Assembly: GCA_963514095.1 (NCBI GenBank)
Contig: OY741276.1
Span: 3,908,603-3,972,602, forward strand
Reading direction: 5' to 3'
Source of the DNA: Eutrigla gurnardus
Lineage: Eukaryota > Chordata > Actinopteri > Perciformes > Triglidae
DNA length: 64,000 nucleotides
Every line of letters starts with the position of its first letter. Position 1 is the stretch's first letter. The notes under the pieces were generated by a model. It made no database searches, was not told the DNA's origin, and was given only the letters and a program-made list of their open reading frames with translations. A program made the position numbers and the translations under genes. Of the stretch, positions 39,490 to 51,865 are shown piece by piece.

Positions 39490-40659
39490 TTGTGGAGAGC
39501 TCAAGCAATCATTACATTCGTTGTTTTGTTTTATATATATATTTATACATGCAGGTGGTTTAAGCAGCGTGACTTTATTTTGCAGTTCGGTTGGAAGTAT
39601 GCTACACTTCATGAGTTTAGATTCTCTCTGAAGTGATAGACAGCCACATCGCAGCGATTCACGTCCCAGGTCAGTTATACATTTTGATTAAAAGTTTGCA
39701 CTAGAACTTGAAAAACTTGAAAAAACTAAACAAAACAGTAGTTCTACTTTCTAGAACAGTAATTCTTATACAGTATGGTTAGGAGAGAGTATAGAGCCAG
39801 TGACCTCAGGTAGGGAAATCAAAAGTATACTTTTAGGCTAGTGTTACCTTTAAGAATAATCAAATATGTATTGTATCTAAAAAATGTAATATTTGTATCT
39901 TTATTTTGTTGCCTTTTGTGAGCCTTTTGACTGAAAATGGGGGAAAGAGAGACCTTTAACATGATGAAAAAACGCACTCTGCTGCTATTATCTTTGCATG
40001 CCACTTTCCACACTAATGATCAACATAACAACAACATCCAGATCCGTGTGATCAATAATCTGGTTTGCCTCGGCACGCAGTGACTCATGAAAACGTGCTG
40101 GGAAACCTTGAAAAGGCCATTGTTTGAAATGACCTCATCCCAACGTGTGAATTCATGTTGCACAGCGCGTTAAACGAGGGCCCTCGGGCCACAACAAGGA
40201 ATTTATTCAAGTCCTTGAAATCCGCTGCGTTCAGAAAGACTTAATCGAAAGCCCTGGGTTGATGTTGCAGTAAATGAAAGAAGAAGAAGAAAAAAAAATA
40301 GTGTAATAGCAACAAATTAATTCCACAAAAAACAATGTTTGTGTTAATCCAATTTATGGTTGAAGAGCGGCCTGGAGAAAGCGTTAAGTCGAGCTCGCCT
40401 GTAGTCGCTCTCGGGCCGTTTGATGCGGTTGGTTCTGGGTTTGGGACCTGGTTTCCCGTCTCATCAGATGTAAAACTCAAGGTTCCCTTGCTCGTCCTCA
40501 TTCAGTCTTCAAGAGGCACATGAGAGGCCAATCCATAGCAGCGCCTGAATAAAAAAAAAACAGAGGAGTAGGATCCCGATGCTAAGCAGGTAAATGCAAA
40601 AAGAATGCCTCTTTGTCGCCGAGGAAAAGAGCAAGTGGCTTTTGTGTTTGTGAATGAAT
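39490..40659. other. Non-coding sequence, candidate regulatory islands
   Basis: AT-rich. The part 40015-40240 is complex and repeat-free (GTGATCAATAATCTGG, TTGAAATGACCTCATCCCAA). No gene supported. Confidence 0.42.
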
Positions 40660-41030
40660 GAATACTCTCCTCGCTCGCCCCTCCGTGGGATTGAAATGCC
40701 AACCCTCCGTTCCACCCCTCGTCCCTCTTCGCCGTCGCTCCCTAAACGCGAGGCCTTAACTTCACTCGAAAGAGAGACAACGTGCAATTTTACACTCGCG
40801 TGCACACAAACAAATAAGGCGGTATTGATCGGAGCCGCGGCTGCATCCACACCGGTGCTCCTCCCGCGATAGATCAGTCGTGCTCCTGCAGCTCGCCCCC
40901 CGCCGCAGCCCTGCAGTTTAACACCGCCGGCCTTCTGCAAAGGACACGTTTAATCCAGCCGACCCCCGAACGGCCCCCGCTAACCGCACATACGCTGCAC
41001 ACGGTGCTCCTCGGAGCGTGAACTGAAGTC
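40660..41030. promoter_or_regulatory. CpG-rich island
   Basis: CpG is clearly denser than in the neighbourhood, with AAACGCGAGGCC, GAGCCGCGGCTGCATCCAC, CTCCCGCGATAGATCAG, CCCGCCGCAGCCCTGCAG and GAACGGCCCCCGCTAACCG. The minus strand is open over 40509-40940 but its product is not recognised. It might mark a promoter on either strand or a CpG-rich enhancer. No donor or start is fixed to it. Confidence 0.35.
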
Positions 41031-41839
41031 TAACTGTGATTGTTGACCTAAATGATGGCAATTCCAGTTCTAATATTACAATAACAAACCGTTATTGATC
41101 CTCTTGCTGGGTTAAAGCGTCGGCTCAGTCGAGGCCTTAACAGTAAATACTGATGAAATGCAAAAGATGGAAGCTTCATTAAACCGGAAGAATGTTCCTT
41201 TGTGTTCATTTAGACACATTATCACATCTTCTAATCACCTCGCTGTTTATTTATAAGTGGTGTTATTGAGTTTTTCAGAGATGTGTTAGTGTTGTCACAT
41301 CGAGGCCACTTGAAATAAACTCTCCCTCGGAGATCAGGCCTCGCCACTCGCACTCGCTCGCCATCCAAAAGACACTTTTTTTTTTTTTCTGGAAGTGTCG
41401 GAGTGTCGGAGTGGGAGTTCTGCAGCAGTCGTGATTCACGCTGCCACCAAACCCACAGATTGGCTGACGCCTCCGAGGGAGTGTGAGCTGAATCATAACA
41501 AGAGTCTTTCTGCTCAAAGGGGGTCCGGGAGCGTTCCTCCCCTCCTCCGGGGTCCTCAGGCTGGATGTCGGTCGCTTCGGAGAATGTCATGTTTCGCTTC
41601 TTTTACGCTTTTTTTTTACAAATCCGGAGTGATACGCTTGCTCGTGGATATCTGCGTGTAAATGTGCCATGATGCAAGCGAGGATGAAAAGCGTTACGCC
41701 GTTTCTGTTTGACCTTTTGCAGATCTAATTCCCTCCAGCGCTGCTGTTCTGTGCATCATGAGATGATGTCGACCGTGTCGAGAACTATACGTCTAATCCT
41801 TATCATATTTCTCCCATTTGTTCCTAAATTGTCTAACCT
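41031..41839. other. Non-coding sequence, nothing recognised
   Basis: T13 near 41378 and a duplicated 9-mer GTGTCGGAG at 41395-41412. No gene. Confidence 0.48.
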
Positions 41840-41855
41840 CCCCCCCCCCCCCCCC
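41840..41855. repeat. C16 homopolymer
   Basis: Sixteen C in a row. Confidence 0.9.
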
Positions 41856-42847
41856 AACACATGTGCTGTTCCCATAGAAGTTGTCTGCTGTTGCATCTGT
41901 TGCCTGCGTGGCTCGTCTACGGATTAATGACTCGTTAAGGAGGTTAGCGACCCCGTTTGGGACTGACCCCCACACAGTTCTGTGGAGTAGCCTTTTATTT
42001 TTACATACGTACATATACAGACATGTAAATGTAGATATATGAGCATATGAGCAGACAAAACACGTGATTAAGGAGTGGGATCAAACCAAGATGCTTCAAA
42101 AGGGGGGGGGAAATGTGCAACCAGGCAATCAAATGTGGATTCATGCAGACGTAGAGCTTTTGCTGTTGAATGAGGAGGAAGAAAAATAATAATTAGGATA
42201 TTCTGGATTCAAGACATACTGAAAAATCTATAGTTCATCATTAAAAACCACTAATATCAACCTGTCATCTACGTGAGCCGCATGTGTGTGTTCCTATAGT
42301 TGTGTTGATATGTTTGTGATTCATTTAAAGCAGGAAGTGAGCCTTATAATGTAACATTCTGAGATTGTGCAGTAAAGCACATCAATCAACTCCTCTTCAT
42401 CAAGTGACAAAGTTATGTAGGGTGGAGGAGCATCATGATGTAATTGGATAACCACAAACTAAACTACTGCATGTATGACGAGAAGATGATTGCTGTGTAA
42501 ATATGTTTCGTAACATAAAAGCATCCACTTATATTTGCATAGAAATGTTAGTGCACAAGCAATTTTGTGCAGCCACGCCCCCATTTCTCAAGTTTCGTAA
42601 AGTAGACACACAAAGTCAATTAAAAAACCACTGCTAGTGGAGGAGTTGAGACAATAGAGTGAGGTGGAAAGCAGAAAAGGCGTTTCCTCAGTGTTTCCAC
42701 AGGAGTGATGATGATAAAATAAAGAGGCTTGGGCTGCGAGGCAATGACTGTTGTGTCCCCTGAGATAAGGGACTGCGGCTCAGATTTGATATTAAAGTTT
42801 ATGCGAATAAAAGAATAACAGAGCAGATGAAAAATGAGGAAACGGGT
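41856..42847. other. AT-rich non-coding sequence
   Basis: No gene, RNA or transposon recognised. Confidence 0.48.
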
Positions 42848-42870
42848 GGAGGAGGAGGAGGAGGAGGAGG
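42848..42870. repeat. (GGA)n array
   Basis: About seven GGA units. Confidence 0.92.
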
Positions 42871-44053
42871 GCCATCTGATTTGTCAAACGCGAGATTAAA
42901 GTCTCACGGCGAGTATTGGACAAACATCCATAAGTACGATATGTCCGAGAAATGAGGGTGAACGTGATGACATCCAAGAAGCACGGAGGAAATTTATTTC
43001 ATAATTTTTTATTACCAAATAGTCCAAAGCCTCATTCCTAACGTTGACATTCCAGCTTTAAATCAACACTCCGAATGCCGCACAGCTTCTTCTCGTGACT
43101 CCCGTGATCCAATAACTCCACAGTTTTGTAAAGTGCAAAAGTCAACATTCATTGAAAAAGAGATGTAGTAATCTTTTCCCTAACAAAAATATTCTGCCTC
43201 AATTCATATTTGATGGCGTTTAAGCTTTTCAAAAACAACATTTTCACTGTGGTCAGAAAAGCGCTTGCTCTCCACGCTTGCCAGCGCGTTCTTGTATTTA
43301 CTAAGCGGACCTCGCTAGCCATCTAACAGTACCATAAATTACATTCATACAACTATAACAACATCAAATCATTTCGTTTTGTGTGGGTTGATGGTGTCAT
43401 AAAATATGATGGACATTTGAAAACTTTAATAGGAGGTTCGGAATATATATTTTAAATATTGTTCACTATTAAAGCCTTTATTTGATGAATGGGGGATTCA
43501 TATGAGACGCATTAAGTTTACATTCAATATTTTTCTCCTTCTGAGGCTTTAAATGTGATCGCAGTGTAAGAACAAATTCATGCACGAATCCCACACAGTT
43601 TGTGAATAAGGCCCATTGTGTTGTCGCACCTGCACACACACACACACACTCTTACACAACCCCGTTTTGCCGCTCTGCCTCCTGCATGACACCTGCACTG
43701 TAGCACTAAGGTGTTTACAGGAAACACCGTCCCAGTTGCTCTTGTGTTTTTCCTGCAAAGGCCCCGCGGGGATGGAGGCCACCTCACCAGCGAGCAGCCC
43801 TTCATGCGTCTGCTCATGTAGGACATGCCCCGTACATGCACGCACAGCCAGCATCTCATGCCTGAGTGAGTCTGCTGGCTGGGGCCTTGGGCCGGGGGAG
43901 GGCTGCCGAGTGCAGCCTGTCCGGGCAGGAAGGAGTTAAAGGGCCACATTCCTGACTTCGGAGGCTGTAACTAATATTGGAGTTAACCAGAGGTGTGTTG
44001 GAGGTGTTCGCATCCACGGCCCTCTCGCTGACAAAGGCATTCTGACACATGAA

Positions 44054-44057
<4 letters not shown>
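42871..44057. other. Non-coding sequence
   Basis: AT-rich to 43560, then GC-richer complex sequence at 43680-44030 that may be a conserved element (GGCTGTAACTAATATTGGAG, GTTAACCAGAGG). Open frames on both strands are unrecognised. Confidence 0.42.

Positions 44058-44088
<31 letters not shown>
44058..44088. repeat. (CA)15 microsatellite
   Basis: Perfect CA array. Confidence 0.94.
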
Positions 44089-44091
<3 letters not shown>

Positions 44092-45548
44092 CACCCTTGA
44101 AAGAAAAAATGCAGGAATACAATAACAGACACACCTGCATGCGTTCTCGTGTTACTGCTCACCTTTACTGCTCTGTTTACATCCCCGGGGTTAGCCTGTT
44201 TATATATTAATGCAATGTATCGCTATTTTAGTACTTTAATGTTTCCAACTTTTGTTGGATTAAATTTATGACCATATATTTGATTACATTTTTTTATTAA
44301 GCTCAAATTTTACTTAATTATATAATAATTTATCCGTGTATCCGTGTAAAAAATTCAAGCAGAAATTGTTTTGATTTGATCTACTCCTTTTAAACTTCTT
44401 TAGTTTTTGTCTATATTTTATTTTTCATGCAGGATACCATCTAATCATTTGTGTATTGATGTAATAATATAGTCATAAATTGGACAGCGTTGCTATTTAC
44501 AAGGGTGAGGCTTTGCCGGTTTTTGGCCAGCTCTGTGTCACTGTGGCGTGGGCGGAGCCTGCTGGATGAACACCACCTCTCTCTGAAAGGAGGTGGGTGC
44601 TGTTGGAGTTTCGCCTTAGGGGGCATTGCGTGTCCCAGGCGTTATCAATCCACTGGATGAGGGCGGCTTTCCCCCGCGTGCATCATTGAGAGATAATGAC
44701 TTCCTTTTCCCCGTCGAGGTAGCCAGCCTCAGGTAGCCAGCCGGCAAGCAGACGGGTTACCGCCAGGCAAAGCATCATGGGAGTAAAGTAGAACAACAAT
44801 TCAATTAACGTTGGCCTACTGTAGTTTCATAATGTTATTCCATATGTTGTCGTCTTTGTAAAAGACCCGACATGGTGTTCGTGTAGGCTCGAGCTGTTTG
44901 ATCCATACAAACGGTTGATAACTGCGTTTACCTACGAGCGCTTTCTTTCTCTTCGTTTAAACATATGTTCAATCCCTTCTGCTTGGAGTCTTTGTGCCAA
45001 AGGCAAAGCTGTAAACAAATCAATATTGATCTTCTTGCAAAAAAAGGACATTTCCCCAAATGATGGAGTATTTCCTTTTATGTTGAATATCCAATTTTGG
45101 TGCTTTTTATATTGTTAAAATGTGCTTTAACACAACCCCTCACCCGTAATGCCCGCACAGATGGTGTCATGTTTTTTTCCGCGCGACTCCGAGTGCTTCT
45201 CCATAAATATCCCCTCGCTTGCTTGTGGTGTCTGAAATTGCTATTTGCATAGCTTTAAACATAGTATCGCTGTAGTGCGAGCCGTGCCTTGAATGGCAGA
45301 AAGGGGGAAGAGGAGCAGGGTTAACAAGTGCATGGCAACAGCCCACAGTGCAAAGCCTGTCACTCACGCAGAGAGGGAACCCCGGGTTTGTTCGGGAGCC
45401 TATGAAGTGTCGAGATGATGTGGAATGTGACTTTCTGGTTTAAGGAGCTCCGAAGGCCGCGAGTTGAGCGCCGTTTCCTCCTCTTTCCCCCTTGCCTGGT
45501 ACATTACTCCCCGGTGTGGTGGTGGTGGTGGAGGTGGGGAGTTGTTGC
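44089..45548. other. Non-coding sequence
   Basis: Contains a 12-bp direct repeat AGGTAGCCAGCC at 44717-44728 and 44731-44742, and GGT repeats at 45518-45532. No gene. Confidence 0.45.
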
Positions 45549-45574
45549 GCACACACACACACACACACACACAC
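45549..45574. repeat. (AC)13 microsatellite
   Basis: Perfect AC array. Confidence 0.92.
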
Positions 45575-46022
45575 ATGGGGTTGTGTCTGGATTTCATCAC
45601 CGTTGAACAATCCTGCTCGCAGTTAACTCGCACTGAGAGAGGTAAGTGAGGCAAGAGCTGTTTAAAGTGAGAGCTGTCGCAATCAGTGTTTAAATACGGA
45701 TCTTGAAAGGGAGCGACAAGAGGTTGCGGTCCATCAAAACCCACCGCGGCTCTTTAAAATGAAAGCTAAAGTCACTGGTTTGTCTCTCGGTCGTTACTGG
45801 GGTTGTTTTGTGGTTGACGGTGATTTGTATGCACATACAGTATTTTAGTAAGAGACTACGTTTTGGCTACTTGGATCATCCAGCAGCTGTTCATCCCGGT
45901 TAGCAGGCTGTCACCGGGCTTAATCCCGTTTTTTTCCTCTACACCTTTTTGATTTACTTTTTTCCCTTTCTATTGTGACGTTCCTGTAATTAAATACAGA
46001 TACAGTGAATGCTAATTGGAAT
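45575..46022. other. Non-coding sequence with isolated donor-like site
   Basis: CTGAGAG|GTAAGTG near 45640 is a consensus donor, but only a 17-bp segment separates it from the nearest AG after TCCTGCTCGCAG. No exon is called. Confidence 0.4.
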
Positions 46023-46045
46023 GGGGGGGGGGGGGGGGGGGGGGG
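46023..46045. repeat. G23 homopolymer
   Basis: Twenty-three G in a row, the longest homopolymer seen here. Length probably uncertain. Confidence 0.9.
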
Positions 46046-46299
46046 AACACTGCCAAAAGCTATTGTTGCTTCCCAACAGCGCCGCAGCCATATTTGAAGT
46101 GACTAAAATATGCAAACAAACAAACAGATTCTCAGTCGTCTGATTCTGGGGGCTATTTCAACCGGAAAACAATGGGATGATAACACAAAAAGACAAAAAA
46201 TATTCCCCTGCAATGTATGATTGTGGAGCACCATTTGTTTATTGCCTCAGCCCCCTCCTCCTCCTCCCCCCTCCTCCCCTCCCCTCACCCCCAACTCAA
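46046..46299. other. Spacer, pyrimidine-rich at its end
   Basis: Unique sequence followed by CCTCCTCC-type sequence at 46250-46290. Nothing recognised. Confidence 0.5.
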
Positions 46300-46900
46300 T
46301 CCCCCACATTACAGCCATTTACCTAATTGGATAAAACGACTCCTGGATGTAAGCCAAAGGGGTTTTATAGTCCGTGTTTGCGATTCGGATGTTTGATTAT
46401 AAGCTCTCTTTGATAATTACTCCCAGTTTGCTACCAGCCAGCCGGGCCCTCTCTCTTTATCGCTTCCTCGCCGCGCTGTGAGCAGCAGTTGTGTGTGCCC
46501 AAAATCAGCCACCGGGCTGTAAAAAGGTACCACAGCATGCCTTCTGGGCCCAACATCATAGGCGTGTTTCGTGCCCAGTTTACCGAGGCTAATTATCCCT
46601 AATTCGAGGTAATGGCGTGATCAAGTGTGCGCTATTATCACAGATCCCCACTCCACCCGCCTCTTTTCAAACTGCTAGTCCTTCAAAGGTTAGCATTCCC
46701 TTAGCTTTGTTGTGCTTCTGCTGATTGGTCTCCTGTTTCCACTTCCTCCACACTAACACATTCCTCCCTTTTATCCCCCATCTGTTCCCCTCAGCTCGGG
46801 TCCGCTGCCGCACTCGCATGCATCTGAAACACAGTTAATGCATCAAGGATTCATGATTGTAAGTGAGAGAGATAGCCGGCCTCACCTGCACCGGCCCTGA
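46300..46900. promoter_or_regulatory. Candidate conserved non-coding block
   Basis: About 600 bp without simple repeats. Motif-rich stretches are TTTACCTAATTGGATAAAAC, GATGTTTGATTATAAGCTCT, TTGATAATTACTCCCAG, GAGGCTAATTATCCCTAATT and GTTAATGCATCAAGGATTCA. Homeodomain and PBX-type cores are frequent and there is no coding frame of note. It is the longest stretch of enhancer-like texture in the window. Conservation is not tested. Confidence 0.45.
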
Positions 46901-47582
46901 GGGGGTCCTTGAAGCTGATGTGGTTATCAGTGCGCTGAGAGGGAAGGAGACATAATCCATTCTGTGGCACATGGGGGTCTTTCATCGACCTTCCCCGCCT
47001 CTGAAAGAGTCTTTTCCTGCAGGTCTCACCCAGGGCTGCGATATGGCCGGTCCTCACCATCCCTCCAGCCCTGCTGATACGGGTCCAGCTCTATTAGGTC
47101 TTGTCTGCATGCTTGAGCTCATGTCAGTTATGGAGCCTCTCTACCCAGGGGGCATTAGCTGGCAACTCTGGAAGGTAGAGACCCCCAAGGACATGCTGAA
47201 AAGTTGGAAAATATTACAACTTGGTGCACTTTCTCAGTAGTGCTGGGAAGCTCTGAATTATATTCGGTTCAAACTCTCATCTTATTTTCTGAACTTTTTT
47301 CCTTTGCAGGGACCGAAAGGTTAGGTTGTATTGATTGTTTTTGAATTTCCATTTCTTGTTGGTTTTCAGATTGAAGCATCTGAGTGGTACTTTTGCTCGT
47401 TTTATTGAATTAGAGAAGATAACGTATGTTGGAGTTGTTTTGATGCCAGATTTTTAATTACACCTGCATCCTTATAGCCCCCTTTTTCCTTCTTTCTCAT
47501 CCCTGTTTAAAATCCTGTCTGAGATGGATTCACACAGAACGCTCTTTGGATACTTTCTACTCTCTGTCACGCTTGCATGCAT

Positions 47583-47584
<2 letters not shown>
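46901..47584. other. Non-coding sequence, nothing recognised
   Basis: An 89-codon + frame (46971-47240) is not recognised. Confidence 0.45.

Positions 47585-47646
<62 letters not shown>
47585..47646. repeat. (AC)31 microsatellite
   Basis: Perfect AC array of 62 bp. Confidence 0.97.
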
Positions 47647-47649
<3 letters not shown>

Positions 47650-47915
47650 AACAAACCAACACATGCATGCAGCATCAGTGATTACCATTGTTCTAATCCT
47701 TTTATTTTATTTCCCTCCCCATCGTTGCCTGCTCTTTGGCAGCCTGCATGCAAATGTGGTGGGTAATGAGCAGAAAAAGGCATTGAGAAAGGGGGGGTGG
47801 GGGGGGGGTAAGGAGAGAGAGAGGTAGAGGGAGAGACAGAGAGAGACAATTTCTATGCCTCTGAACAATCAAAAGAGCAGCACACCCCCATTCTTTGTAC
47901 TTTCCTTTGGCGTTT

Positions 47916-47917
<2 letters not shown>

Positions 47918-47961
<44 letters not shown>

Positions 47962-47998
47962 TGTTGGTGGGTGGGAGATGGAGGAGGGGGGGGGGGGG
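47918..47998. repeat. (GT)21 array and G12 run
   Basis: GT array at 47918-47960, then G-rich sequence with a G12 run at 47987-47998. Confidence 0.94.
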
Positions 47999-48333
47999 GT
48001 CTGTTGCTGTCATGTGTCTGACAGATATTGAAGATAATTGTCCGCTTTCTTCGTCTTGCCTGTGTAATTCCACTGCTGCTGCAGCTTGAACAACACTCAC
48101 CTGGGCAGAAGAGGAGGGTAAGGCGGATGCGAGAGGGAGTTGCATAGAATGATGGGGGGGTGGGGGGGTGCGGGTGGTGGGTGGTAAGAGGGAGAGAGGA
48201 GTACACTCCAGCTACTGCTCTAAGTGAAATCTATTTCATAGTCGGCGCTGATTCATTCTGGTTTTGTCCCGTTGAAGGTTTTTGTTGCTGCACAGAATTC
48301 TGCTCGCACGATGGAAAAGGGGACAGTTATCTT

Positions 48334-48337
48334 TATA

Positions 48338-48369
<32 letters not shown>

Positions 48370-48370
48370 A
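48334..48370. repeat. (AT)n microsatellite
   Basis: AT array with one G interruption. Confidence 0.94.
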
Positions 48371-51061
48371 ATATTTTGCTCTACATGCACATACTGTGTG
48401 TGTATGGAGTGTGTGTGTGTGTATGGAGACCCAAGTTGCAGAACAGGTGTCTCGTTCGGTGGAATACATTTGAATGACAAAAACCCAGGAGAGGATTATT
48501 CAGGCATCTCCAACCCTGGACGGAGGGCATCTACTATTAATGAGATGGAGGGATTCAGATTTCCAGACCAGCTCCTGGCTACGCATGGGAGCTCTGCACT
48601 GTTAAAATGTTGACTCTGGGGTGCTGGTGGTGGTGCTGGTGGTGTGGGTGGGGGGACAAAAGGATTCGGTTGGTTCGTGTCCTGGAAGTTCGTCTCCTGA
48701 AGTTTACCTTTTAATGCACAACACCTACTGTGAAGGGGAGCGACACTAATCTGTCTTTAAGTGAACGTTTTAACAAAGTATTTGTGAGGCTTGTTTTGAC
48801 ACTATTGTAGATGGCTTCTTGGTTAAACACGTGCACTTGAACACATTCGAGCACACGTTGCAAACAGAAAGACAGAAAGAAAAGAACGCTGCAAAATATT
48901 TAACATTCTCTGCCTTGATTAAAGATGCCTATCGCCGCCGTGGTCGTTTTGATGATGTAAACCTATCTGCTGCAGCAGCTGATTGAAACAAGCTGAGAAC
49001 TGTTGTTGGTACCAAATGGAAGGGAGGAAAAAAAGAGAGAGAAAGAGAAACAGAATTTGAACTCGGTCCTTGCATCTGTTGTTTTTTCCTAAGTTCTAGC
49101 AAAGCTTGGGAATGGGAAGAAGGCTGACTGTAGCCTCGCTTCTCCTCCTCCTCCTCCTCCTTCTCCTCCTTTTCAAAGCAGACTTCTTCAGTGCCTCCGC
49201 TGTCCCCTCCTCTTTCTGAGGCACCGCTGAAAACACTGGAATACGCAGCCAAGTCAAACAATGGTGGGTCCCATTGCTAAGCAGTGTCTAGAAGGACTGG
49301 GCTGGCCTCCAAGCCTGTGGTCACTGGAAACACTGGTGAATGCTGGGATAATACTAGGCTTTAACAGAAGCAGCAACACCCCCCCCTCCCCTCCTCCCAC
49401 ATGTACACAGTGACACGCTGCACACACACATACACACACATACATGGACACTACAGCGTGGGCCATCGCTGACTCCTATACTGTCGCACTCTGATGCAAC
49501 ACCAGCTGCACAGGCTTATGTGTTGATGATATAGAGCGCTGCAGGAATGAGTTAGCATTTTTTTTTTTTTGCACTTCGGTTTCCTTCGTCTCAAAGTTGG
49601 TGTTTTTGTTAAGATGTGTGTGGTTAACACGGGCTTAAGAGATTTTAACATTTTGTTCTACGGTATAAAATGTCAGAACAAACCCCCTCATTTGAATTTT
49701 GACGGTTTTAAAAAAGTGGCTGAAACGCCGTCACACTCCGCCTTTACAGCCTTGTTATATCGCCTTTTTTTTTTTTTACTTCTGGTGACTGCATTCACCC
49801 TTCAAAAAATCATAATTTGTGTTTGCCACAGAGATCTATTTTCTGCAATAATCCAAAATCCAATACACTGGGTTTTTTTTTTTTGTTGAGGGACCCAGAG
49901 GTGAGGTCACCTGTCCACGGTGAGGTCACACTGTGACTCCGGTACTGTATGAGGAGGCTCTGGTGGCCGTCCAGGACTCCGTTCAATCAATGGGCCGCAA
50001 GTTCATCCCTCTAATTACTGCAGTGGGTGCACTCGCTTTCTCTCTGCAACTTATCAATAACACACTTCCCTTTCTTCCCCGGGAGCCATAAATCTTTGGT
50101 GCTGAGCCTCTTTCAGTCTCCAAGTAAACGGCCTAGAGGAAGCCTGGACACATGTGTTAACAATCGTTGACAGGTCTGCCCCCCACACCCCCCCACCACC
50201 TCTGGTTGAGGCCGTTGGAGGAGGGAACGTGTTTACGTCTTAACAGCATTACTGTTTGTCTCCATACTTCTTGTTTCTCTCAGTACCTTTACCTCCCTCT
50301 GCTGCTACTACTCTCTCTGCTTCTGTCTCTATATGGTCATTTTCTATTCTTTCCCTCTATCTTCCTCTGTCCCTCTCTCTGCCAGAGGTCCAGGATTATG
50401 TCTAGAGTAGGGGGAGATAACCTGTAGGCCATGGATGAAGGGATTTGGAAGATGGAAGTTTTTTATATATCTATATTTAAGGTGGGAGGACGATGCTGCA
50501 TGGAGCTGCTGGATTTATCACCATATGGAAGGTGTGGTGTCGAGGGAAGAGGATGATGATGCATGGTTTAGAAAGACAGGGGAAAACCCACCTAGTGCAC
50601 ACACACACACACACACACTCTCGTCATTCAAACACAGACCTGCTGCTGCACAAAGTAAGCATCTTACGATATTCGTTATAGCCGCGACAACAAAAGGAAT
50701 TACAGGCTCCCTAATCTCGCAGCATAGGTAATTCTCGAGAGTCCTCGGCGCTGCGGGGGAAACCAGCAAAAGTTAACGGTGACAACCTGCGTTCTATAGA
50801 TAGAGGAAACCAAGGGGAGAAAGGGGAGTAATAGTTAATGTGAAGGATTAGAGAAAGGGGCTGAAAAAAGCAACAAGGCTTCCTCTCGTCTCTTTTATCT
50901 CAAAGGTGCAGATCCGGAGAGTTGACGTAGGGGAAAAGAAAAAAAAAGAGCCGTGTCATGACATATGTCCATATATGTATCTGTGCACCCACACACACAC
51001 ACACTCTTTTTTCTTTCCATTGTCCTTTTTCTTTTTGTCTTCCCTGCTTGGATTGAGACAG
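48371..51061. other. Non-coding sequence
   Basis: Includes TCC repeats at 49142-49160, T-rich runs near 49558 and 49768, and a CA stretch at 50599-50618. No gene supported. The last 60 bases (51005-51061) form a long pyrimidine tract leading to the next candidate exon. Confidence 0.42.
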
Positions 51062-51261
51062 CAGCAAACAATGAGCGTGTGCAGGTTGAGCGGTTGCAGC
51101 GTCCGGCGATGCTCCCCAGACGCGTCCCGGCGTTTCTGTCCCACAGCTCAGAGCCCCGACGGCTTTCAACCCAAACAGGGGACGGCAATCCCATTACCTG
51201 CTCGTCCTCTGCTGTCGGCCCGCTCGCGGCACGCTGGGAGAACAGGCCTTTGAGTGGACAG
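51062..51261 (+). CDS. Candidate GC-rich coding exon, unidentified
   Basis: Follows a strong acceptor: a pyrimidine tract of about 45 nt (CTTTCCATTGTCCTTTTTCT onward) ending GATTGAGACAG, with AG at 51060-51061. One frame (first codon split after one base) is open through the segment. It includes RVQVERLQRPAMLPRRVPAF and GDGNPITCSSSAVGPLAARW. It can end at GGACAG|GTGGGG (51262) or at the better donor TACAG|GTAGAG (51294). The segment is GC-rich and CpG-rich relative to its flanks. The product is not recognised, and Arg/Pro-rich text is what GC-rich sequence gives by chance, so a regulatory CpG cluster is a real alternative. Confidence 0.25.
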
Positions 51262-51293
51262 GTGGGGCTGTGCGCTTTGATTTCTCAGTACAG

Positions 51294-51835
51294 GTAGAGG
51301 GGGAAGATAATGGAGGTCAAACCGGGCGTTACAGCACGCACCGCTGATTCACTCGGCACCAAACTTTCATGTCAAAATGATAGAAAAGGGCTACAATGGC
51401 CATTAGTATTCAATTCTATATAATTAACTATAAAATATTGAGAATTATTTCGGTTAATACACACATGTTCCTGCATGATGTCAGCAGTAGGAATAAAAAC
51501 ATTTACCTCACATGGCGTTTAATGTGATCAGTCACGGGAAATATGATTCCCTCTTTTATCATTTACAATAATAAAACCAAGATTCGCCCTGAATTCAGAA
51601 AAAAAAACATAAACCACTGATGTCCAGAGTACTCTCTAATATTTTCCAGTTTCTTTCCCAATAAAAATATACCATTTTTCCAATGTAAGCCGATACTCTT
51701 CTACTGAACTCGCTTGTTTTGTAGATTGCGTCCTACTGTTGTAGCAACGCTGGTGTGTCTACTTTGGAGAAAAAAGGGGGGGAAATACTTTTAACAAACA
51801 TGCGTAGCTGTTTGTATGAGTGTGTGGAGTGTCTA
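51294..51835. other. AT-rich non-coding sequence
   Basis: Nothing recognised. Confidence 0.5.
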
Positions 51836-51865
51836 TGTATATATATATGTGTGTGTGTGTGTGTG
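51836..51865. repeat. (TA)n-(TG)n compound microsatellite
   Basis: TA units pass into TG units. Confidence 0.92.

Noticed and set aside
45600..45650. Consensus donor GAGAG|GTAAGTG with an upstream AG
   Set aside because: It would leave a 17-bp exon without other support.
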